From Saccoglossus kowalevskii (lineage: Eukaryota; Hemichordata; Enteropneusta; Harrimaniidae): a stretch of DNA of 59,904 nt. Of this stretch, positions 21,501-35,100 are shown piece after piece. The DNA lies in assembly GCF_000003605.2 (NCBI RefSeq), contig NW_003157229.1:324183-384086 (forward strand), in the 5' to 3' direction. Positions within the stretch are counted from its first letter, which is position 1. The number at the start of each line of letters is the position of its first letter. The notes beneath the pieces were generated by a model, which worked only from the letters and a program-made list of their open reading frames with translations, did no database searches and was not told the DNA's origin. The position numbers and the translations under genes are program-made.

Positions 21501-24500
21501 TCTTGCCAAGTAACACATTAACATAAATAGCATTTCTTTCATCGGAAGCCATTTAAACATTTAAATGGCGATAGATCACGCTACACACTATAACCTTAAC
21601 ATACCTACAGAATGAAATCAATCAGAAATACGTCCCTGGCACAAAATGAGAGAGATTTACATAGTGGGTAACAGTTCCCCATGGACTATGAAATAACATG
21701 CCTGCTTTACTGGCTGCATTCCATTGTTTTTATACTGGTCCATTCTTTACCTGACACACTATACATACGCCTGTATGAAACCAGTATTTTTAGTTCACTA
21801 ACTAAACTCATAATATAATAACATATCCTACTACGAATCAAGCACGAAATCTGATCTTTGTCAACCCCTGTGTCGGTGTTATACGTTTTTTCACACACGC
21901 AGTGATGGCAAAGGACACGATTGAGTCATGGTATGTGAAAGCTATTGTGCTAATGAATGTACAACGTGCACATGTAACTGATAACCAAACAAATCTCCTC
22001 TGCTATTAACAAGATAATTCTGAATCATTTTTTTTCGATGTACCATAAGGAACTTTGGTCACATTCCTTCTTTGTATTATCACCAGCGAGATGAAAAATT
22101 ATCAATCGAATTAGGCCCATTTACAACAGCACCGTACCGATAATAAAAGGATTAGTAAATACGCCTTTGTGTGTCGGCCTCGACTCAATTGTAAACTATT
22201 CCCGTATGTAACATATGTGCCGTGAACGACGTATGGCCATATCTGATCCGATATTACATACAGGGCACACCGAGTGTAGGTGATTATAGTCTTTCACAAT
22301 AAAAATATGAACAGACAAAATATACAGAAAAAATGACTACAGCCAACATATTCTCCTTATATAATATCGTTTCAATGATTATATGGTCAATTTAAGAATT
22401 ATCAATGAGCGACGAATTAGTCAAATCACCATTTATGTCAACTGAGTATAATCTGTAATCTGCAGTATTTAATTCACCATTCTCACTTTATTAAGTGGTG
22501 CAATATATTTACGGTTGAGAGATGTCTAAGGTCAGTGAGGTAGTTCAGCTGAACTAATTAAGACTAGAAAATGTAATTATCACCTTCTGAGTGTTTTGTT
22601 CTCGTATTGTTGTTAATATGAGAAAGAATCGTCGGGAATTATCCAAAAGTATACGGAATTTATTTGAATATTTGTTCAATGTTAGTTTTCATTTACTTTG
22701 CATTGTTGACAGTTAAATTAATATTTAATAACATTATACTTTTCACTCTGTGAAGTGCCTTCTTGATGTTATTCAAAAAGCGCATAAAGAAACTGATAGA
22801 GTGAAAGACTTGTTGAAAGATGTGTCTTCTTTTAATTAGTCTGATTCTAGTTTCTAACGATGCGAAACGCGGAAAGAAGGGCATTATTGATCTTTCTTTC
22901 AATTTTTTTGCAAAAAGATATTGGAGTTGAGGAATCATACCACAATTTGTCTATTTTTCAAATGTCACATCGATTCATAGATGCAACACAATTGTTTTTC
23001 AAAAATCAGGTCATCGAACTAGTGACTATGGTAACGGGATATTGACTGTAGTAAATAGTACTTAACAGAAACTGTTATATCACACTTATTTAAAGCATAT
23101 ATATTCCATTACTTATATTTAAGGTTGAACTATTCTAATCAATACAAATATTATACTACCAGCAGTAATATGTTATTATATATTATTCAAATTATTTTGT
23201 TTTCCATTTTTTCCATCTTCTCCAAAACATCTGAACTGTCTATTTGTTCTTACTGTGCATAACTTAATGAGATATACATTTTTGTATTAGTAGTTAATCC
23301 CATATATATATATATATATTAGTAAGAAGTATATATATATAATGGTCATTATAATGTTGGTATATTTGTTGCTAGATTGTGGAATGAAGTCCATTTCATT
23401 ATTATGCAAATAGAATACAACATCCTCATTAAATCATTTTTGGAAGGTGCATTTTTGAATTAAAACACTCTTCGAATATGATGTATGTTATTAATATGTT
23501 ACTAAGGGTGTAAAAATTCAGATAATCTGCCACATGTTTTTATTTACATACAGTTAATACAAATGCTATCTTTCCAGACGTGTGAGTAGTAAGTTAAGGG
23601 GCATTCCGTTATGCATATATACATGAGCACAATAAAAAGACGACAATGGTATAAAATCCACCGGATAGTAGTGATAAACAATGTAGTGGCCTGTAATTAT
23701 GCATATACGAACTTAACAGATAATGGTAAAAGATTGAAACGATGTGCCTACTGAAATAGTACCACATTAGACTAGTGATTTTGGTAGTCAGAGCCGGTCA
23801 CATCATCTTATTAACTATACAAACAACAAGTGAGATGCTTTGGACAAACTGTTGAAACAATTGTTAATTAGTTCATTAGTGTCGTTCACACATGTTTTAA
23901 GTGTAAATTACCTCATTAAATATTCCAAAACTATAAGTCATAAACAATTTCAATTTCGTTGTAAAAGATTTGTTTCTGGACTTGTTCACGAATACAACTC
24001 AATTATCACACCCCGTCCCATACGCACGCACACTTTGGTTAATTTTGCCACTACAAATAACTACGCCTGTCTTAAAAAATATTTGATACCACAGTGGGCG
24101 TCATCAAAATGGGCGTCGCCTGTCTGTATAAAAAAAACAGATAAAATTCAAGATGAATATTAGCCGTTAGAATATTAGCTTGGGTGTGTGTGTAACAAGC
24201 AACTTCATTACTCGGTTTTAGGTTAAACTAACTCGCCAGCGATGGTACATTACAGACACAGACAGACTGGGCCGATTATTTTATGTTTACTTCACGTTAT
24301 AGGTGATTAATAGTGCAATATAATAGAGTGCGTGAAAACGCCAGCTAGGCTATTGACATTTCTGATAAGTAAGCCCATCATTCGAACGCGCCACATCGAC
24401 GTTATTAACTCACTGTGTTTGTACTTTGACAACACTGTTTAAAGGACTTAATATTTCTTTTTTGAATTTTTCAAGAGATGGGAAACTCGTTTGTATTCCA

Positions 24501-25536
24501 TGTCTTATTAATTTCATATGGTGAAGTCAATAGTGCCAATGGGATATATACTACTAGTATTTAACTATGGTGTGATGTTAATTGTCTATCTATGCGTGAC
24601 GACGTGCTACTCAAATCCCAGGAAGTCGCCAAGGTCTGGGTGTCATTGTAATTGAAATAACGCGAGTTGCCAAAATTGTATAATTCTACATATATTTGGC
24701 GATCGGAGCTGTGACAAAGTTACATATTATATAGATATATTTATGGTTTTGTTACAAAAAATGTAGATTCTATACACGTTAGAATGTCTGAATAGTTTGA
24801 ATAGATTGAACATCGTCATGCGGCATGACGTATAATAACCAAAGTGCATTGGTATACATCACACCACGAGTAGAGTCAGTGTAAATATAAATTATAACTG
24901 CTAAATAGATAATATGAACTAACCTCAAAAACGTGAAGTAATAATGGCAATGTACAGAACGTTGCTACCCACAAAGTATTATTACGTATAACATCCCGTT
25001 TCTTGAAAGCCATATACACTGATGGCGTTTACTCGGTTAAAGGATAAAACACGTAATAACCGGGTTATCCTATGGCTGACGTGTACATTTGACTAGTTAT
25101 GCCTAAGTACGTACCATCCTTGACATCACATTGCAAAAACGCTGATATCTTCCGATCTGATTTAACATTTCTATAGCTAAGTAGCTCATAGGTTGAAATA
25201 CGACCACGCATATATTATCACTCCTGAAAACACTGCCGCTTGTCAGTTTCTCGGGAAATGTGATTTGTGGTGTGCAGGATATTTGATCATTTCCATACCT
25301 TCTCTTGTACGATACTACTAATTATCTGCACATGCCCGGTGGTGTTTTCTCTGCAGGGATTGGTTATCGTCGCGAACGACTCATTAATGAGTCTGATCAG
25401 TTATTTTCTGACATGATCTTTGATTTTTGACTGTTTTGGAAGGCACTCCACACAATGATTTAGTTATGCTGTGAAATGAATTGCATAACTTTACTGACAG
25501 TTACGATATTTCATAATCGTAAGTTGTTCAAGAAAG
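18534..25536. other. Receptor 5' flank and 7-kb intergenic stretch
   Basis: About 18534-18960 probably includes the receptor 5' leader or promoter. Beyond it, no gene is supported: frames are short and random. Present are a run of twelve C at 20100-20111, AT dinucleotide runs near 20848 and 23305, and otherwise featureless AT-rich DNA. Confidence 0.5.
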
Positions 25537-25653
<117 letters not shown>

Positions 25654-25700
25654 GTCTGTGTGTTTGTTTGTTCGCTTGTTTTTTGTTTGTTTCTTTGTTT

Positions 25701-26940
25701 AATCAGTTAACTTTTGAAATTATCACATACCAGTATTTGTTTCTTACAAAGCGTTAACGGTCAAAGGTCAGGGACGGATTATGTACTTCGTGGCAATTAA
25801 AATGATACATTTGTATTCCTAGCTTTATGGAGCATTTTTTCTGAAATGTTTACAATCTGTCGTTGATCATTGCACAACTTTCTCTCAATGTACGACCGAC
25901 AGACTTTAACGGTGTCGCTACTCGTGCGTTCTAAAGGAAATTGTTCAAAGCGTTTCGTCTGTGTTAACTACCGCCAAAATCAATACTTTTAACGCATTGG
26001 TAGATTTTATTTATTGAAAATTCAGGAAGTGACGATACTAAACTAACTTTTATGTCTAGATGCAAGCATATTCTTTTTATAGTCGAATTAGACGAGCTCT
26101 AAACTTATCGATTATGAGTGCGACTATTTGACGGAAACTGTTTAAATGTAGGTTAGCTGAACAGTCTGGACTGCTTACATGTCACATTTTATCTGTGTGA
26201 TATACAGAGCTACTAATTATGTGAAGGGTTATACTCGTTACAATTCTAGCAATTGTCTTGACCTTACGCACTAGTGTGACTTGTTATAAGTAAATTCATC
26301 TTTTTCTCGATTCATTATCAGACTTTGAGTTTCAGTCTCGCCTTTCATTGGCTGCACTGAGACAATACATATATCGTCATTGCGGTTAAGAGTCGGTTAA
26401 CAACTCAAAGGGAGGTGATGAAAACAGTAAATTTACATGTAACATGTTAGGCAAAATATTAAATTAAATAAAACATAGTTTACAGTAACCTTGGGAAAAA
26501 TATCGCTAAAATCTGAGAAGAAAAAAATTGCACAGTGGTTCAATCATCTACGCGAACAAAGTTGTTAGTGGTAAACCCTGTTCTATGTAAACAACTCTAT
26601 AGTGTTAAACATGCCTTGGCAATCAGAGTCCCAGTTGTACGTTTAAAATGGTTGACTACAAGATTGATAAAATTCAAGTTCATAGAAGTGGATAGGCATT
26701 GCAATACATCGGCGAATCAGCAGTTGGCAGTTTTCACAATTTGTTAAAAACCAAATTATTGCCGGTCACCCATTTTTAATGAGATTGAAAAAGGTTTGGC
26801 CAATACTTCTTAAGTACGTTGACACATGCTAATTGAAAACACGTGAGGCATACAGGTATATTTCAGCAGATTATACAACACAGTGATGGAAGCTTGTGTT
26901 GGATGTATTGTGTGTTCTTGATTAATTATAACTGAATTAA
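25701..26940. other. Intergenic, no feature seen
   Basis: AT-rich sequence between two microsatellites; no coding or structural signal recognised. Confidence 0.5.
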
Positions 26941-27563
26941 AGTGAGTGAGTGAGTGAGTGAGTGAGTGAGTGAGTGAGTGAGTGAGTGAGTGAGTGAGTG
27001 AGTGAGTGAGTGAGTGAGTGAGTGAGTGAGTGAGTGAGTGAGTGAGTGAGTGAGTGAGTGAGTGAGTGAGTGAGTGAGTGAGTGAGTGAGTGAGTGAGTG
27101 AGTGAGTGAGTGAGTGAGTGAGTGAGTGAGTGAGTGAGTGAGTGAGTGAGTAAGTGAGTGAGAGAGTGAGTAAGTGAGTGAGTGAGTGCGTGAGTGAGTG
27201 AGTGAGTGTGTGAGTGAGTGAGTGAGTGAGTGAGTGAGTGAGTGAGTGAGTGAGTGAGTGAGTGAGTGAGTGAGTGAGTGAGTGAGTGACGGAGTGAGTG
27301 AGTGACGGAGCGAGCGGGCGGGCGCGCGTGTGAGTGAGTGAGTGACGGAGTGAGTGAGTGAGGGAGGGAGCGAGCGGGCGGGCGCGCGTGTGAGTGTGTG
27401 TGTGTGAGTGAATGAGTGAGTGAGTGAGTGAGTGAGTGAGTGAGTGAGTGAGTGAGTGAGTGAGTGAGTGAGTGAGTGAGTGAGTGAGTGAGTGAGTGAG
27501 TGAGTGAGTGAGTGAGTGAGTGAGTGAGTGAGTGAGTGAGTGAGTGAGTGAGTGAGTGAGTGA
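26941..27563. repeat. AGTG tetranucleotide array with GC-rich interruptions
   Basis: 623 bp of nearly pure AGTG. Interruptions cluster at 27150-27210 and 27290-27415. In the latter, a GC-rich block reading GAGCGAGCGGGCGGGCGCGC occurs twice (27308 and 27368), exactly 60 bp apart, so the interruption was itself duplicated within the array. The minus-strand frame encoding repeated SLTH is an artefact of the 4-bp unit. Confidence 0.98.
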
Positions 27564-29067
27564 ATGTCAATTTTCTGCAGTAAATAAAAAGTTTTGTTCG
27601 GTCAAATTTGCATATCAAAGAAACAATACCGAATAACGTGTTTAGTTATAATCATTATATGGGATTGCCATATTAATTCAAATAATTATATATTAATTTC
27701 GCTAATACTAATACAGTGCCATGTGTTTTATATTATCCTTGATATTAATACGGTAGAATTTCAACAGTTGTTCGTATGATAAATTACATTGACTTATTAA
27801 TTACTTGCTTATATATATCAACTCCGTGTGTGTATGCACAATCGCGATTTTTATGAATGATATAGATGTGTATTCACCTGCTATACACCACCATTACTAT
27901 TGTACTAATACACTATCACGTGCCGGTGTATCATGGGACTTTCGACAAATAGATATATAACCCATAACGAATACACCCAGAGCTTCGTATGTCTGACTGA
28001 CTATACCAACAAGGTGATGACAGTTACAAAGAATGCATGGTAGCCGATATGCGACACATTAATGGCGGTACTCTTAGTCAGCGATGTTACCTGGAATTTA
28101 TAGGTGTAACCCGTCTCAATACATACAATTATACTAAGAAGTGTTTTGGTTTTTCTCAATGGTATAATAAATTTAATGATATATTCATATTTTCGATGAA
28201 TAATCTATGATATATTCCCAATGTACGATTAAAGTGACAACGAAATCATATTGCCATAACGTACTGTCATGTAACTATAACAGTTGCTATGCTGGAACGT
28301 TTGGTGGGACGTTCCCGGTCGTTAATCCCGGACACTTCAATGATGCTTTCGCAACGGACCCTTTCTCTGTGTTGTTATTGATGCACCCAGTCCTAAATCG
28401 TAGCTCGTCAATGTGTTTATTCAACGTTTGCGGTAGATTTGTGATGTTGTTAACATGAAACAAAATCAGTGAATTCGTACGACTAAACAACCGGCAAATG
28501 ATCCCCACGTGGACAAACTTGGTAATTCGCATCTCGTAACTTAATCGTTCGGGTAATTTAGAACAAGTATTGCATACAGTCTTCTTCACACCAGCCTCGT
28601 AAAAATACAATGCTATTTACCTGTTTTCTAAATTAAAAAGAATTATTACATTAAATGTATTAAATACAACTATATTTTCTCCTGTTGCTACCTAGACCTT
28701 CAGTTTTCATGGCGATTTGCGGATTACCAATCGTGTATCGTTATCATGCCGCACACCCAATCAGAACATGGATATGTGTTTGTTATTTATTTCCTATTGT
28801 ATGATGTGAAAATACGTTTAACCTTAAATAAAAGCGACTTCAGGCATGATATGTTGGCTCAATTACAAGCATCCTTGTTGTTTACACTACTTCTGTTGAA
28901 TGGTACATTGGAGGGCCAATTATCACGCTAAATAGAACGCTCGAATAGTTTTCCATCAGAATGACTTTCTGTCTAATGATAGATTCTGCATATTTTATTC
29001 CCAGGCGTGACGCTTTGATGCCTTTGAAGATGAAATTAGCATAAGCTGGAGTCCAGGATAACTACGA
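27564..29067. other. Intergenic, no supported gene
   Basis: Overlapping frames at 28207-28458 (plus) and 28287-28610 (minus) are the longest here. Neither has a recognisable motif, and both being open over the same bases argues for chance. Confidence 0.45.
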
Positions 29068-29160
29068 AAGATGGCTCAGTTGGTATAGTGTTAAAATTAC
29101 CTAGGAAGAAGAACAATATGTCTGAATAAATTGAAGGAATTACCTAATTCAAGACATTTG
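29068..29160 (+). repeat. tRNA-like SINE head, degenerate
   Basis: TGGCTCAGTTGG (29072-29083) matches the RNA polymerase III A-box consensus at every position and continues as TATAGTG, as in a tRNA D arm. About 63 bases on, TTGAAGG and AATTCAAGACA (29146-29156) resemble a worn B box. The spacing and the TTGAAGG-before-B-box arrangement resemble the tRNA-like sequence at 2505-2592, so both may be one SINE family. Confidence 0.45.
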
Positions 29161-32100
29161 TGACCTCGGCGAAGCTCTATCAAGGGATGGGTCAAAGTTC
29201 AACAGCAAAACTATTATGCATATGTAATCTATAAGCACTATCTAAGAGAGAAAGAATCTGTAATTTATAAAGCTAGACAATCTACCAGCTTAAATACCGA
29301 CGTTCTACTTAATTTGGAATGAGTTCTCATCTAAAAAAAGATTTTCTTAGGGGTCATTCGAGAAGGAATATTCAGATTTCGAGGTTGGGCGCAAAACGTA
29401 TTTATTTGCTATTAGTAACGGTATTTCTTCCAGTGTAATAAACCTAGATGTTGATAGTCATTGCAAGGGGTGGCTTTATTCTTATATATTAGAATACACG
29501 TGTATGGTTTAATCTACCTAGATTTGATGTTTAAAGAACAATTAGGAAAAATGTGTCATTAATGCCTTTTTTTTGCTTTGCAAATGAACGTAATCTAATG
29601 AACTCTAATGAAGAAAATCATTAATAATTGATGTCCACATTATGAGAATTCCTGTGTATTATCATTAGTTGTTTACAAAGCAGTCAATGTGGCACGTTGT
29701 AACATTATTGAAAGCAATCCGAACGAAGTTATTACAACAGCTGTTATTGTCCGGTGTACATAACCTTTTAAAATGTTGATGTTAAAAGTGTAGATTAAAG
29801 ATTTGTTTACAACAAAGATTATTCAAACAAATAACTCCAGTTGACGATTGCAAATTAGGTCAAATTAATTAACTTAAGCCATTGAATAGTATCATGATGT
29901 ATACTGTTAGCAACTAACGCTTTCGAAAATAGCTTTGGGTAATCGCTTCAATGCGATAATGTAATTTAAAACTACTTTAATGTTGTATTATATAATTGAG
30001 AAATAGTTCCAATGTGATACTTTGTATACCAGCACAATGATAATACCACACGAATTCGCGAATATTGTAGTCTGGGTTCACATATTTTTTTTTAATTCGA
30101 TTGCTATGGCTATTCGATGGCTATTCGATTGATTTATGTTAGATGTCCGCTTCTGATATATTTTACGTTCATAGAGGGTCCAATTTTTTCGTAACTATCG
30201 CGACAGCTGCAATTTGTAATGTTTGTTCAGGGATCCAATTAACAAATCCATCAAATCTGTAAAAACTTAGCAACCTAGCCCGTTAATTCATATATGATTG
30301 ATATAAACTACCATACCATGCCTTTCGCTAAAAAGGGAAATAAACATGAAAAACTGGCCTGTCAAAGACTAACTCGGGAGTCGGTTTTATTCACATATCC
30401 GTTCTTTATATTTTTTGTAAGATGTTACAGGGAATTGGACTGTTATGATATGGTATTCACAGGTTGTTATCAAAATAATGGTCAGTTTCTTGATAGACAA
30501 ATTAAGAACATACATGGTGAACCATCTGAAAACTGATGAGATTACGTTCGAATCTTATCTGATCATGCGCTGCCCATGTTCTCATTAAGATAGGGCAGTG
30601 ACATATTACACATGTGTTTTACAGTTAACCACCACATGTCGCGTGGTTGCCTATGTTCACATGATTAAGACATAACATACGATACCTAAAGCAAGGTGAA
30701 ATTTTGAATCAATTATTAGTAAATTGTCTTTGTGTTTATACTTCATTATGCAGATTAACATAATTATAGTAAACAAGTTGAGGTCATGATGTTAGCTGAT
30801 TTATAAAACGGCCTACTTCGTTGACCGAGTATTTTGGTCACAAATCAATATACGCATTTAGAGTGAAAAAGGTTTAACAGTAAAATTACAGAGTGCCAGG
30901 AACCTACGCCAACTGCTGGGTTACATTCTTGTTCTTTCCATGACTATGACAATCTCAATGAAATGATAATCAGTCTATTGAACTTTATCATTTACAGGGG
31001 CCATAACAACTGATGTATAACTCAAAACGAATCTTTGGTCGAACGAATAGTTCTCATGTTATATGTTTTTTTCGGATTCAGTAGAGTATCTCATTGATGC
31101 CTTGTTCTGTCACGTTGATATTACTTATTGTACTGTAATAGTGAAATGTTACATCTTCCTTACTGATGGATATTAAATCTTATAATGTGTCATTTGTTTG
31201 TGTTTTGTATTCTAAGATTATATATTCTTTTTACGAATTCAAATATCGAGTAGTTCTGCACAAGATAGTGCACCCGTGATTATTAGCTCCGTCGCCATAA
31301 GTTGCTGCTGCCACATATTCGACGTAGCATATTCGATTGAAACATGTTAATTTGCAACAATCTGTTGTTGCGACATAAATTAAATTACACTGAAAATAAA
31401 ACATGACAAATAAATACCCAATCATGTTAATCTAAAACACCCAGTAATAACACCATTCGACAGTGTGTGTATATAGCAATTTTATCAAAAGTACAAGAAA
31501 CAGCAAACAGTACTTCATATTTGCGAATTCTATTTTAATTCGCTGGTAGCGTTAATCTTAGCTAATGTTAGACACTGAGCAATGTTTTGTGTTACGTCAC
31601 ACACATGCCTAGACTAATGCCTTATTTTTGCTTCACTGCATTTTCAAAACAGATTATCCACTAAGCACTTGGGCAGTGTAGAAACAGTGTATGGGGTCTC
31701 ATATAATATTTGAAATGATTGGGGTTTATTGTTTATTCTCTTATTGGTCTTATACTGGCAAAATAACATAAGCGTTAAGACAGATTTCGAAACACGATGT
31801 AAAATAATTTAACAAAATATATTAAATTGGGACGCTCGCCTCGTCAACAATGAAACTATTATTATTTAATACTTGAATGAATAATAGAATGATGGAACAA
31901 CTGCATACACACATTTTCAATACTTTCAAAACGTCGTAAAATCCTGTCTGCCTGTAAAAATACGTAAAACTATAACAGTTTGCGACCTACTTTGTAGATG
32001 AAATATATTACACAGCTGCGTCGAATAACTATGCCGGAAAAACGGTAATTTATTTCTTTCGAAGCACAGACGTGTTGACAAGATGAGGCTATCTCAGCAT

Positions 32101-35100
32101 GTGAGCACGCGAGATTAATAAACTAGTACTTTTTAGATGTGCTGTCTTTCGTAAGACACTTATGGGAGACGAAAAAAGCGTGCATTATTAGGGAACTCTT
32201 TTCGCTGTCAATCGAAATTTAGTGAATAAAAGAGGATGTTCTTCAAGTTGATTGGCACGTTATGACTACTGAGTGTTAACTATACGAAACATTATGAGAA
32301 CTCGTCAACTTACGTGCCTCTGAAGCATACCCATCGACTACCGCTCACCGTTCAGTGTGCAAGGTTCTCGGTTACCTCCAAAGAAAGTGGCCTACACATT
32401 TTTATTTGCATACCGCGTGCAAATGACTTGAAACCATATCAATAACCCATGCGTTGATGAGCATTCTCTGATTGCATGCACCATGTGTGACACCAGACTC
32501 TATCAGTTCTACTTCGCCGCCAGTTCCCCTATTATAGTAGTCCTCGATAAATTACTGTACTAGTGGCAGTGAAATGTGGCTGGCAGTTTGCAAACACATA
32601 TCGGTGTGTCTAGTGTGTGCCTAACTGATATAATTGTGAATGGTGTATATTCATATAACCATTAGAATGTAAAGTAGCCGACTACGTATCGAACTTATGG
32701 GTATATTGTGTTTACAACTAGAATTGAAAACAGTCGCGTATTTCAATTGGATTCTGTACAACCTAGTAAAGTTAATAGGCAGATTCTTTTTTGGGGGGTG
32801 ACGGTCATCTCTAGAATGCAAATCCCTCCAGTGTGGGTTGATCGTCGCAACATATTGAATATTTAACCGATGCTGCAACAAAATGATGTTTTGGTTGAAC
32901 AGTATACCATTTTACGGCTGAAAGCCCGACTGTCGCTGCCCGGGCAACTAAAAGAGTCACAGTCACGCCAGGCAGTACGTTAACATAAAAACGCCATCAG
33001 TGCCCAGACACGTGACATACACAAGTGTTAAAGCCAGTTTACAGCGAATTTGAACGTTTGAAACGACATAAATACAACGTGAACAATGTGGTCGACTATC
33101 AAGCGGTTTTTTTATGTCAATTGCTTATTAAAGCGCCAAGCTTGTATTGAAAGGTGTGTTGTAGGCATTTTGTCAACGTAATGCAAATACTCGTGACGTC
33201 ATAGGGACACAGCATAGAGACATAATCCATTACGCAGCCGAATGTACTGGTCGTCGATCGAGGAAAGCAATTAGGACTTGTATGGACTTGAATGTGCTGG
33301 TCCTACGCACTGACAACCTCAAGATTTTCAAAAATAAATATGTTTTACATAAAACTATGGCCGCTGACGCAAATTGTTAATAAAATAGTCTTCTCATACA
33401 GTGCTGTCTAATCATATTATACTCTGCTAATAATGAAGTATAATCTTACACCGCCTCCAGAATATGCACTGTGTACAACATTCGAATTGTATTCACAATA
33501 GGTGTTGTAAGAAGCTATTAGGAAATCGCATTAAAAATAATGAATTTTTAATGAAAAAAGTGTTAACATTTCAGTGTTTATAAACTGTCGTGAAATTGAG
33601 TATTGCTTTTTCTTTAATATATTTCCTTTAAAAAACATTATATTGAAGTCAGTCTCTGTTCGTGACTAAGGTATTGGAGGCACACTTTTAAGGTAGCTTT
33701 CCAAATTGTTATTTTTCGGAAAACTATTTTTGACGGACAATCCTTTTCTGTTACTAATCCTGTCATATTCGCTATATTATTTTATGTATTGGAGCTGCAT
33801 ACAACAACATAGTACATTCACATAGTGAAATTCATGAATCAGTTTTCAAGCTGAGGTCAGAAAGTAATTGTAACTGTTTTGGATCATAACTAATTGCCAT
33901 GGTGATGTAACAATAGCTGAGATTGAGATGTGACGGGATGAGTCAATGGTCCTGATCCTGAAATACAGTTACATCCAATAATGAAAGACATGTTCAGTCT
34001 GGCTGCTGCTGCTGACAAAGAAACAAATGGAATGAGCACGATTTTTAAATCCTATAATAATGCATAATAAGCCTGTTTTAAGATTACATCGTATATGTTA
34101 GTCTTCATTACGCTGTGCCTTAAATTGTGTTGGTATATGTATTACTTATGTACGACGTCGCTCACTGATGGTGTTTCTACTCTGTTGAAAATACCCCTAC
34201 TCTTAATGTAGTAATAAATCGTGCACTGTGGTAACGGTGGATTTACTGTTGCCATGACTATCCAAATGCACTCATGTTAGCTACCATGTTACGGTTTATT
34301 CAACTCAGAGCGAATTGAATGTACGGCTACGTAACTCGAGTTAACTGCGTTCGAGTTACAAACGGTAACTAGGAGAGTACAACCGATTTTCACAAAATTG
34401 CTTTTTGAATTATGGTGAATTGTAGTTACATCTAATTAGGCTACATGGAAAAACGACTTTCTTATTTGCTTAAATTCTATGGAATGTCCAATTTATAACC
34501 AATCGATGTAGTTCAAGTTTAGTTACTGAGTAACATTCTTTAGGTGACAACTATGGCAGTGCGTCGTATAAACGAGAGATATTTGTGTTTCATCAAGCTG
34601 CCAATTGAACAGTCAAAATATGTTTCTCTTTTATTTGCTTTGCTGATATTATTTTTTCTTTCGAGTGCGTATGCCGAAGGCCACTGTGAATGTAGATCAC
34701 TCATACACTCGTACACGTACATCCTTGCTAATAAGTGTGTCTTACAGTTTTTATTTGAAGAGAGAATCCGGAAGAAAAAACAAACATTTTGCTCACGTCA
34801 CATTTTAACTCTAGTTTGCACATTTCCGAACACAATGTCTGTCGTTACATCATTGTTGTTTTGAGATATACCTGTTTGAAAAATGAAATGTCAAGTTAAA
34901 GTTTTAAATCAACGTTCCATAGTTGCGCTCATCCAAATGTGGTGCGATGCACAGATCATCATCGTTGTTCTCTGCTAACGGAAATATTTCTCCCGAGTTC
35001 AGTTTATAGAGGTACGCCAAACATAAATTAAAGAGTATGGAAAAATGCATTTTAACGAAGTGTACGTAATATTCAAAATCAACACTTCGTAACTCTAACT

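Noticed and set aside
26926..27618. 230-codon minus-strand frame of repeated SLTH
   Set aside because: It is the translation of the AGTG array; a 4-bp unit gives a 12-bp coding period with no stops. No other coding sign.
28287..28610. 107-codon minus-strand frame, considered as a retroelement fragment
   Set aside because: No reverse transcriptase or integrase landmark could be found.
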